Source of the DNA: Nocardia sp. BMG111209
GTDB taxonomy: Bacteria > Actinomycetota > Actinomycetes > Mycobacteriales > Mycobacteriaceae
Direction of reading: 5' to 3'
Length of the DNA: 64,000 nt
NCBI RefSeq assembly: GCF_000381925.1
Contig: NZ_KB907307.1
Span: 3,472,001 to 3,536,000 of the forward strand
A program made the translations under genes and the position numbers. Position 1 is the stretch's first letter. Every line of letters starts with the position of its first letter. Of the stretch, positions 56,944 through 64,000 are shown piece after piece. A model generated the notes under the pieces. It had not been told where the DNA came from. It ran no database searches and was given only the letters and a program-made list of their open reading frames with translations.

Positions 56944-58491
56944 CTACTTGGTGTCGCTGTCGATGAGCAGGTGGCCGCCGGAGTCGATGACGTGGAACGT
57001 CATCGACTTGGACTGGCTGCCGTAGGTGACGCTGGCGACCCGGATGTCGACGGAACCGTCGGTGCTGCTGGTGTTCGCCACGTCGATGGTGTTGTAGCCC
57101 TGGATGCTGTTCTTGGCCCAGTACTGCTGGAACGCCGCCTGACTGCCGTAGACCTGCTGCGCGGCCGGGGTCAACGAGTTCCAGGCATCGGAGTACCGGG
57201 TGTCGAGGATCGCGTCGAAGAAGTTCTGCGGCAGGTTCACGGCCTCGTTCTGGTCGATCTGCCGGCCGGAGCTCTTGGTCTGTCCCACCGGCGCCGCGGT
57301 CGTGGTGGCGGCCCCCGCCTTCGCCGACGTGCTGGTGCCGGCCGTGGGCGATTGCGCCGCATTCGAATTCGAGCTCGAGCTGTTGAACATCGCGAACAGC
57401 ACGCCCGCCACGATCAGCAGCCCGACGGCGAAACCACCGGCGAACAGCAACGGCTTGCGGCGGTTCGGCTCGAGCTCGATCGGCGCCGAGACCGGATTGG
57501 ACCGGGTCGGGTAATGCGTCGCGGCGGGCCGGACCGGCATCATCTCCGGTTCGGAGATGGTCGCGGCGGTGGCCATCATCTCCGCGGTGGAGATGTCGGC
57601 CTGGGCCGCGCGGCGGTCCAGCGTGTGGGTGGCGGGACGGCGACCGGCGGGCCGGTGCGTCGCCAGCATCCGGTTCGACTCGTCGGAGGCGAAATCCGCG
57701 AACTCGGCCAGTTCGTCGCGCACATCGGTCATGCTCGGCCGGTCCTCCGGCTCGAACGACAGCAGCGACAGCAGCAGATCGGTCAGCGGCCCCGCGTTGC
57801 GCGGCTGCTGTAGCTGACCGTTGGCCGCCGCGTACAACAGCGCCAGCGGATTCGGGTTGGTGCCGTACGGCGGCTGGCCCTCCAGCGAGTGGAAAAGCGT
57901 TGCGCCCAGGGCGAACACGTCCGCGGCGGGGGTGGGATCGGCGCCGCGCGCGACCTCCGGCGCCAGATAGGCGGCGGTGCCGGAGATGAGGCCGGTCGCG
58001 GTGAGCGTCACATCACCCTTGGCCTTGGAGATGCCGAAGTCGGTGATCTTCACCGTGCCGTTGTCGCCGAGCAGTACGTTGCCGGGCTTGATGTCGCGAT
58101 GCACGATGCTCGCCCGATGCGCGGCGACCAGGGCCGAGGCCACCTGCTCGCCGATGCGCGCCACCTGCGGCAGCGGCAGCGTGCCCTGCGCGGACAGCAC
58201 CACCGCGAGGCTCTGGGACGGCAGATACTCCATGATCAGGCAGGGATCGCCCTCATGGTCGGTGATGTCGAAGACGACGATGGCATTGGGGTGCTGGAAC
58301 CGCGCAGCGTTGCGGGCCTCGCGCGAGGCGCGCTGCCGGACGATGTCCTTCTCGCCCGGCGGCAGGCTGGGCTGGGTGAGGATCTGCTTGATCGCCACCG
58401 ATCGCTCGAGACGCTCGTCGACGGCACGCCACACCACGCCTGTGCCGCCGCTACCAATCCGCTCGACCAGGCGGTAATGCCCTGCGATCAC
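56944..58491 (-). CDS. Membrane Ser/Thr protein kinase (PknB-like)
   Basis: The 515-aa protein starts at GTG 58491. The kinase domain (~1-265) has the Gly loop IGSGGTGVVW, catalytic Lys in VAIKQI, HRDIKPGNVLL, DFGIS and APEVA. A ~90-residue linker leads to a membrane segment (LLFAGGFAVGLLIVAGVLFAMF, ~352-373). A Ser/Thr/Ala-rich spacer and an extracellular SnoaL/NTF2-like domain (AVNLPQNFFDAILDTRYSDAWNSLTPAAQQVYG to the end) follow. It signals envelope conditions to the cell. Confidence 0.94.
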   Translation of the reverse strand: MIAGHYRLVERIGSGGTGVVWRAVDERLERSVAIKQILTQPSLPPGEKDIVRQRASREARNAARFQHPNAIVVFDITDHEGDPCLIMEYLPSQSLAVVLSAQGTLPLPQVARIGEQVASALVAAHRASIVHRDIKPGNVLLGDNGTVKITDFGISKAKGDVTLTATGLISGTAAYLAPEVARGADPTPAADVFALGATLFHSLEGQPPYGTNPNPLALLYAAANGQLQQPRNAGPLTDLLLSLLSFEPEDRPSMTDVRDELAEFADFASDESNRMLATHRPAGRRPATHTLDRRAAQADISTAEMMATAATISEPEMMPVRPAATHYPTRSNPVSAPIELEPNRRKPLLFAGGFAVGLLIVAGVLFAMFNSSSSNSNAAQSPTAGTSTSAKAGAATTTAAPVGQTKSSGRQIDQNEAVNLPQNFFDAILDTRYSDAWNSLTPAAQQVYGSQAAFQQYWAKNSIQGYNTIDVANTSSTDGSVDIRVASVTYGSQSKSMTFHVIDSGGHLLIDSDTK

Positions 58492-58732
58492 TTGACCGGT
58501 TTCGATGGCACTACTCCGAATTTCTCCGTGATCCGTGACTTACTGTGCGCGGTCGCCCACGCTTCGGGACGAGTGTAGCGGGCCGGGCGGCCGAGTCCGA
58601 CGCCGGAGCGAGATCTGTGGGAAATATTCGGGACGGACGTGCAATGCGGACGAGATCACCGCGATACCCGGACGTGACCCAGGTCACGGATCCGGTGTGC
58701 CGGCGTACCGGCCGCAACGGTAGGGTTCGCTC

Positions 58733-59911
58733 ATGCGTTCGATGACGGTGGCGGAGCGGCGGGCACGACTGGCGGTACGGCACCGCCTGGCGGCCGCGGC
58801 GCGGATCGATGATGCGGCGGAGATCTCCCGCTCGATGGTGGCGCTGCACGCCACCGACCCGGCGACGGTGTACCTCTCGGTGAGCGCGCGCAGCCGGAGC
58901 CTCACCCCGGCCGATGTGGAGCGCGCGCTCTACGAGGACCGCTCGCTGCTGCGGCTGCTGGCGATGCGGCGCACGATGTTCGTCGCACCGGTCGAGACGG
59001 TGCCGGTCCTGCAGGCGGCGGTGGCCGACGCGCTCGCGCTCAAACAGCGCCGCACCTACGGCGGTTACATCGCGCAGGCGATCGAGGGTGATGTGGCCGG
59101 CTGGCTGCACGAGGTCGCCGAGGAGACGCACGCGGAGTTGCTGCGCCGCGGCGCGGCCACCGGAGCCCAGCTGAGCGCCGCCGTGCCGCGCCTGCGCCTG
59201 CAGGTGGACACCGCGCCGGGCAAGAGTTATTCGAAGCCCACCAACATCACCACGTGGGTACTGCTCATCCTCGGGGTCGAGGGCCGCATCGTGCGCGGCC
59301 GCCCGAAGGGCAGCTGGACCTCGAGTCAGTACACCTGGGCGCCGATCGAAACCTGGCTGCCCGAGGGGATGTCGCCGCCCCCGGTCGAACACGCGCGCGC
59401 CGAACTGGCCCGGAACTGGTTGCGCGCCTTCGGCCCGGCCCCGGTCGCCGATCTGAAGTGGTGGTCCGGCTGGAGTCTGGGCGAGGTCCGAAAGGCGCTG
59501 GCGCGCTTGGATATCGCCGAGGTCGATCTGGACGGCGTGGCCGCGGTGGCGCTGGCCGACGATCTGGAACCCACCCCCGCGCCGGAACCGTGGGCGGCGC
59601 TGCTGCCGGCGCTGGATCCGACCCCGATGGGCTGGCAGTCCCGGCAGTGGTTCCTCGGCCCGCACGAACGAGAACTGTTCGACACCAACGGCAATGTCGG
59701 CCCGACGATCTGGTGGGACGGCCGGGTGGTCGGCGGCTGGGCACAGCGCGCCGACGGCGAGATCACCTGGGAGTTCCTGGAGGACGTCGGCGCCGACGCG
59801 CGAGCGGCGGTCGCGGCCGAGGCGCAGCGGGTCACCGAATGGTTCGGATCCGTGCGTGCGATACCGCGCTTCCGGACCCCGCTGGAGCGGAAACTCACCG
59901 TGCGCGAATGA
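58733..59911 (+). CDS. Winged-helix DNA-binding protein (PF06224 / HTH_42 type)
   Basis: The 392-aa protein has the family's N-terminal segment (RHRLAAAARIDDAAEISRSMVALHATDPATVYLSVSAR), RRTMFVAP, the central KPTNITTWVLLILGVEGRIVRGR and a C-terminal WDGRVVGGWAQRADGEITWEFLEDVG. Members of this family include AlkX/YcaQ glycosylases that unhook DNA crosslinks; the catalytic Q-x-Q of YcaQ is not obvious here, so activity is open. It is divergent from the kinase. Confidence 0.85.
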   Translation: MRSMTVAERRARLAVRHRLAAAARIDDAAEISRSMVALHATDPATVYLSVSARSRSLTPADVERALYEDRSLLRLLAMRRTMFVAPVETVPVLQAAVADALALKQRRTYGGYIAQAIEGDVAGWLHEVAEETHAELLRRGAATGAQLSAAVPRLRLQVDTAPGKSYSKPTNITTWVLLILGVEGRIVRGRPKGSWTSSQYTWAPIETWLPEGMSPPPVEHARAELARNWLRAFGPAPVADLKWWSGWSLGEVRKALARLDIAEVDLDGVAAVALADDLEPTPAPEPWAALLPALDPTPMGWQSRQWFLGPHERELFDTNGNVGPTIWWDGRVVGGWAQRADGEITWEFLEDVGADARAAVAAEAQRVTEWFGSVRAIPRFRTPLERKLTVRE

Positions 59912-59998
59912 CATCGGTCTGTTAGCGTCACGCTATTGATCGTTTCGGCCGGGATCGTGCGGGGTACACGACCCACCGACCGGCTTTTTGGGGGCGTG

Positions 59999-60442
59999 AT
60001 GCCAGCAGAGGTTTCCGGTACCGATCCGGACATAACACCTGCACAGGCCGCAGACCTGATGCAGGACAACTCGTTTCGCGATGCGGTGCTGGGCGTGTGC
60101 GCGCTGGTGAGCAGCGCCGACCGGGCCGGCGATCCGGACGAGCGCAGCCGGGTGGCCGAGCGGATCGGCACCGCCCCTGTGCTGCACCACTTTCCGCCAC
60201 TCGAACTGCGAAACCTGTTCGAGGACAACTGGCATCGCCTCGTCCTCGACCCGGCATTCGGCCGCGCCTACGTGTTCCAGGAGGTCGCCAAGGCCACCGC
60301 CGAACCGCGGGCGGCCCGGGCCGCGGTCCGGGTCGGCCTCCAGATCGCCGCCCCCGGCGGTGGCGTCGGGGCCCGCGGCGAGGCGGTGCTGCGGGAGTGC
60401 TGCCGCGTGTTGCGGCTCACCCCCGCCGAATGCGGGCTGTAG
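59999..60442 (+). CDS. TerB-like helical protein, 147 aa
   Basis: ATG 59999 (GTG 59996 is an alternative start). The all-helical protein (SFRDAVLGVCALVSSADRAGDPDERSRVAERIGTAPVLHHFPPLELRNLFEDN, AYVFQEVAKATAEPRAARAAVRVGLQIAAPGGGVGARGEAVLRECCRVLRL) matches the TerB/DjlA-N type fold with acidic metal-site candidates. The family call is by pattern only. No other tellurite genes are present. Confidence 0.7.
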   Translation: MPAEVSGTDPDITPAQAADLMQDNSFRDAVLGVCALVSSADRAGDPDERSRVAERIGTAPVLHHFPPLELRNLFEDNWHRLVLDPAFGRAYVFQEVAKATAEPRAARAAVRVGLQIAAPGGGVGARGEAVLRECCRVLRLTPAECGL

Positions 60443-60509
60443 ACCGGACCCGGCCGGGGTGCCGGGCCGGTCCGCCCGGCAGCCGCCGGACCCGAATCCG
60501 CCCGGGGCG

Positions 60510-61370
60510 CTACATGTCCAGGCCGAGATCCAGCACCCGCACCGAATGGGTGAGCGCACCCACCGCGAAATAGTCGACCCCGGTGCGGGCGTAGTTCGCG
60601 GCCACGTCGAGCGTCAGCCCGCCGGAGGATTCCAGCTTCGTGCGCGGCGCCCGGGTGTTGCGGCGCTGCACCGCCGCCTGGGTGGCCCACAGCGGAAAGT
60701 TGTCCAGCAGCACCAGTTCCACGTCCTCGCCGAGGACCTCGTCGAGTTGGTCGAGGCTGTCGACCTCCACCTCGCAGGGCAGGTCCGGCGCGACCGCCCG
60801 CACCGCGCGCAACGCCGCCACCACCGACCCGGCGGCCGCCACGTGGTTGTCCTTGATCAGCGCCGCGTCACCGAGCCCCATCCGGTGATTGACGCCGCCG
60901 CCCACCCGCACCGCGTACTTCTGCAACGCCCGCAGCCCCGGCAGCGTCTTACGGCTGTCGCGCACCTTGCACTCGGTACCCGCCACGGCGTCCACCCAGG
61001 CGGCGGTGGCGGTGGCGATACCGGACAGATGGCACACCAGATTCAGCATGGTGCGCTCGGCGGTCAGCAGCCCCCGGGTGGGCGCCGACAGGGTCAGCAC
61101 GGCGTCACCGGGCCGCACCCGCGTCCCGTCCGGCACCCGTTCCAGCACCTGGTATCCGTCCGCCCCGATCACCTCGTCGAGCACCAGCAGCCCCACGTCC
61201 AGGCCCGCCACCGTGCCCGGCTGCCGCGACACCACCGCCGCCTTGACCGTCGCCTCGGCGGGAACCGTTGCCGCCGTGGTGATGTCGGGTCCGTAGCGGA
61301 GATCCTCGTCGAGGGCCGTGCGGATCAGCGCCGACACCTCGTCCCGGTTCAATTCCTCGTCCAGAGCCAT
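60510..61370 (-). CDS. nadC: Quinolinate phosphoribosyltransferase
   Basis: NadC converts quinolinate and PRPP to nicotinate mononucleotide. The 286-aa protein has RDSRKTLPGLRALQKYAVRVGGGVNHR, LIKDNH and VELVLLDNF motifs, and ends with an SGGL-x-LDVA segment. It is the third gene of nadA-nadB-nadC. Confidence 0.97.
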   Translation of the reverse strand: MALDEELNRDEVSALIRTALDEDLRYGPDITTAATVPAEATVKAAVVSRQPGTVAGLDVGLLVLDEVIGADGYQVLERVPDGTRVRPGDAVLTLSAPTRGLLTAERTMLNLVCHLSGIATATAAWVDAVAGTECKVRDSRKTLPGLRALQKYAVRVGGGVNHRMGLGDAALIKDNHVAAAGSVVAALRAVRAVAPDLPCEVEVDSLDQLDEVLGEDVELVLLDNFPLWATQAAVQRRNTRAPRTKLESSGGLTLDVAANYARTGVDYFAVGALTHSVRVLDLGLDM

Positions 61371-61446
61371 CGTTCCACTCCTCGTCGGATATCGGGCCGG
61401 GCGCGTCGTCCGCGCCCGGCGGCAAGCTGTCCGGTCGCCACGGGCC

Positions 61447-63054
61447 TCACGACGCCCGCGGGACGATCGGGACGGGACCGGTGCGGGCCGCGCTGTCCCC
61501 GATCACCTGGGGCCGGCCGTCGGGTCCGAGCCGGATCGGCAGGCTGCGCGCCAGATCGGGCCGCGGCTCCGGCTGATCGGTGCGGGTGTGGCAGCCGCGG
61601 CTCTCGGTGCGGGCGTTGGCGGCCACCAGCAGCGCGCGGGCGGCCAGGGTCAGCGCGGACGTCTCCAGTGCCGAGACCGGTTGCAGGGCAGCGTCCTCCG
61701 TGGCCGGAGCGGACTGCAACTGCAACAGCCGCAGAATCGCCGCGCGCAGCCCGTCGCCGGTGCGCACCACCCCGGCGTTCTCGGTCATCAACTCCTGCAA
61801 CAGTTTCCGATCGGCGGCGGGGAAGTCCAGCGGACCCACCGTGGTCACCCGGGCCGGTACCCCGCGCCGTTCGGTGGCCATGATGCCCGCGCGGGCACCT
61901 ACCACCAGACCCTCCAGCAGGCTGTTGGAGGCCAGCCGGTTACCGCCGTGCAGGCCGGTGCGGGCGACCTCGCCCACCGCGTACAGACCCGGCACCCCGG
62001 TGCGACCGGCGGTATCGGTGACGACTCCGCCGCACTGGTAGTGCGCGGCCGGGGCGACCGGGATCAGTTCGGTGACCGGATCGATCCCGGCGGCCCGGCA
62101 GCTCGCCGTGATGGTCGGGAACCGTTGCGCGAAACCGGGAATCGCGCGAGCGTCGAGATACACATGGTCGACACCGAGCGCCTGCATGCGCGCGGCGATG
62201 GCCTTCGACACGACGTCGCGCGGCGCCAGATCACCCCGGGGATGCACACCCGCGGTGACGGACCGGCCCCGCGGATCGACCAGGACCGCGCCCTCGCCGC
62301 GCACCGCCTCGCTGATCAACGGCCGCCGGCCCAGCCCGCCGGGGGTGAACAGCACCGTCGGGTGGAACTGCACGAACTCCAGGTCGGCGACCGCCGCCCC
62401 GGCGCGCAGCGCCAGCGCGATACCGTCCGCGGTGGCGCCCGGCGGATTGGTGCTGCACGCGTAGAGCTGGCCCAGGCCGCCGGTGGCCAGCAGCACCGCG
62501 GGCGCGTGCACGACCCCGAATCCGTTGCCGGACACCGCGACCACGCCCTGCACACCCGCCGGACCGGTGACGATCTCGGCGACGGCGGTGCCGAACAGCA
62601 CCGGCAGCCCGGCCGCGTTGAGCACCCGCTGCACCTCGGCGCCGGTGGCGTCGCCGCCGGCGTGGATGATGCGCCGGGTGCTGTGCCCGCCCTCCCGGGT
62701 CCGCGAGATCTGCCCGTCGCGGGCGCGATCGAAGACCGCCCCGAGATCGGTCAGCGCCGCGACCGCCTCCTGGCCGCCCGCGACGATGGAACGCACCGCG
62801 TCCGCATCGCACAGGCCGGCGCCCGCGGCGATCGTGTCCTGCACATGGGATTCCACCGAATCACTCTGTGGCGCAACGACGGCGATACCGCCCTGCGCGT
62901 ACTGGGTGGCGGTGTCGGTGGGGCCGCCTTTGCTGAGGGCCAGCACCCGCAGTCCGCGCCGGGCCGCCGCGCGGGCCGCGGTCAGGCCCGCGACACCCCC
63001 GCCGACCACGACCAGGTCCGCCTGCGCCTCCCAGGAAATCGCCGGTGTGGTCAC
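61447..63054 (-). CDS. nadB: L-aspartate oxidase
   Basis: NadB oxidises aspartate to iminoaspartate. The 535-aa FAD protein has VVVGGGVAGLTAARAA at the N-terminus, GGHSTRRIIHAGGDATG, GGLGQLYACSTNPPGATADGIALALRAGA and VQFHPTVL. The C-terminal helical domain is present. It passes iminoaspartate to NadA. Confidence 0.97.
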   Translation of the reverse strand: MTTPAISWEAQADLVVVGGGVAGLTAARAAARRGLRVLALSKGGPTDTATQYAQGGIAVVAPQSDSVESHVQDTIAAGAGLCDADAVRSIVAGGQEAVAALTDLGAVFDRARDGQISRTREGGHSTRRIIHAGGDATGAEVQRVLNAAGLPVLFGTAVAEIVTGPAGVQGVVAVSGNGFGVVHAPAVLLATGGLGQLYACSTNPPGATADGIALALRAGAAVADLEFVQFHPTVLFTPGGLGRRPLISEAVRGEGAVLVDPRGRSVTAGVHPRGDLAPRDVVSKAIAARMQALGVDHVYLDARAIPGFAQRFPTITASCRAAGIDPVTELIPVAPAAHYQCGGVVTDTAGRTGVPGLYAVGEVARTGLHGGNRLASNSLLEGLVVGARAGIMATERRGVPARVTTVGPLDFPAADRKLLQELMTENAGVVRTGDGLRAAILRLLQLQSAPATEDAALQPVSALETSALTLAARALLVAANARTESRGCHTRTDQPEPRPDLARSLPIRLGPDGRPQVIGDSAARTGPVPIVPRAS

Positions 63055-63126
63055 CGTCGACCACCTCCTGTACCGCCGAAACGTTCGAGCTTCACGACAG
63101 TCTCCGAAATACCTTGCACTGCCGTA

Positions 63127-64000
<874 letters not shown>

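Noticed and set aside
58511..59914. 467-codon minus-strand frame
   Set aside because: It lies antisense to the well-supported winged-helix protein gene and has low-complexity Arg/Gly/His content.

Overview
The window is a high-GC actinobacterial chromosome segment. Protein families and gene order point to the Corynebacteriales, most likely a Nocardia- or Rhodococcus-like organism. From right to left the backbone reads nadA-nadB-nadC, hisD-hisC-hisB-hisH-priA-impA-hisF-hisI, bcp, trpE-(membrane protein)-trpC-trpB-trpA-lgt, pyk-tesB, pdtaR, polA. I recall the same order in the Mycobacterium tuberculosis Rv1594-Rv1629 interval; this is from memory, not computed.

Layout. 1-10.9 kb: a small hypothetical gene, a Cys-rich possible copper-storage protein, polA, a branched-chain amino acid (Liv-type) ABC transporter with LivG and LivF fused into one protein, and the ANTAR response regulator pdtaR. 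10,940-11,023: tRNA-Leu(CAA). 10,971-30,656: an integrated element bounded by 54-bp direct repeats of the tRNA-Leu 3' part. Its left half is a pSAM2-type actinomycete integrative and conjugative element (AICE): integrase, excisionase, HUH replication initiator, FtsK/TraB-type translocase, DUF2637 membrane protein, a Pra-like activator and a divergent GntR (KorSA-like) repressor, in one tightly overlapped leftward operon. A second GntR paralogue (21,755) faces a second leftward operon (21,605 to 18,910). That operon encodes a histidine phosphatase and five small proteins that each carry a C-x4-C motif; it is the best candidate here for an undescribed system. The right half is cargo: an XRE/TPR-like regulator, a HAD phosphatase, two single-pass membrane proteins, an unknown 317-aa protein, an AT-richer AIPR-family (phage-resistance) nuclease, a degenerate tRNA-like sequence and a 50-aa ORF.

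30.7-34 kb: a leftward cluster of three Roadblock/LC7 proteins with a DNA-binding-like partner and an apparently frameshifted gene. 34.4-36.3 kb: a DUF4188 protein, a low-molecular-weight phosphatase and a hypothetical. 36.4-46 kb: tesB, pyk, a TM2 protein, lgt and the trp genes. 46.2-48.5 kb: a hypothetical, a Bcp-type peroxiredoxin, a membrane protein and a MarR regulator. 48.5-56.3 kb: his genes interrupted by a tandem pair of related secreted proteins. 56.5-60.4 kb: an FMN/F420-type flavoprotein, a Ser/Thr kinase, a winged-helix protein and a TerB-like protein. 60.5-64 kb: nadC, nadB and the 3' part of nadA, the de novo NAD pathway, which runs off the window edge.

How the genes work together: the backbone supplies tryptophan, histidine and NAD biosynthesis. 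The single PriA enzyme probably serves both his and trp pathways, since no trpF is visible. Most backbone and AICE genes overlap by 1 to 4 bases, implying translational coupling.
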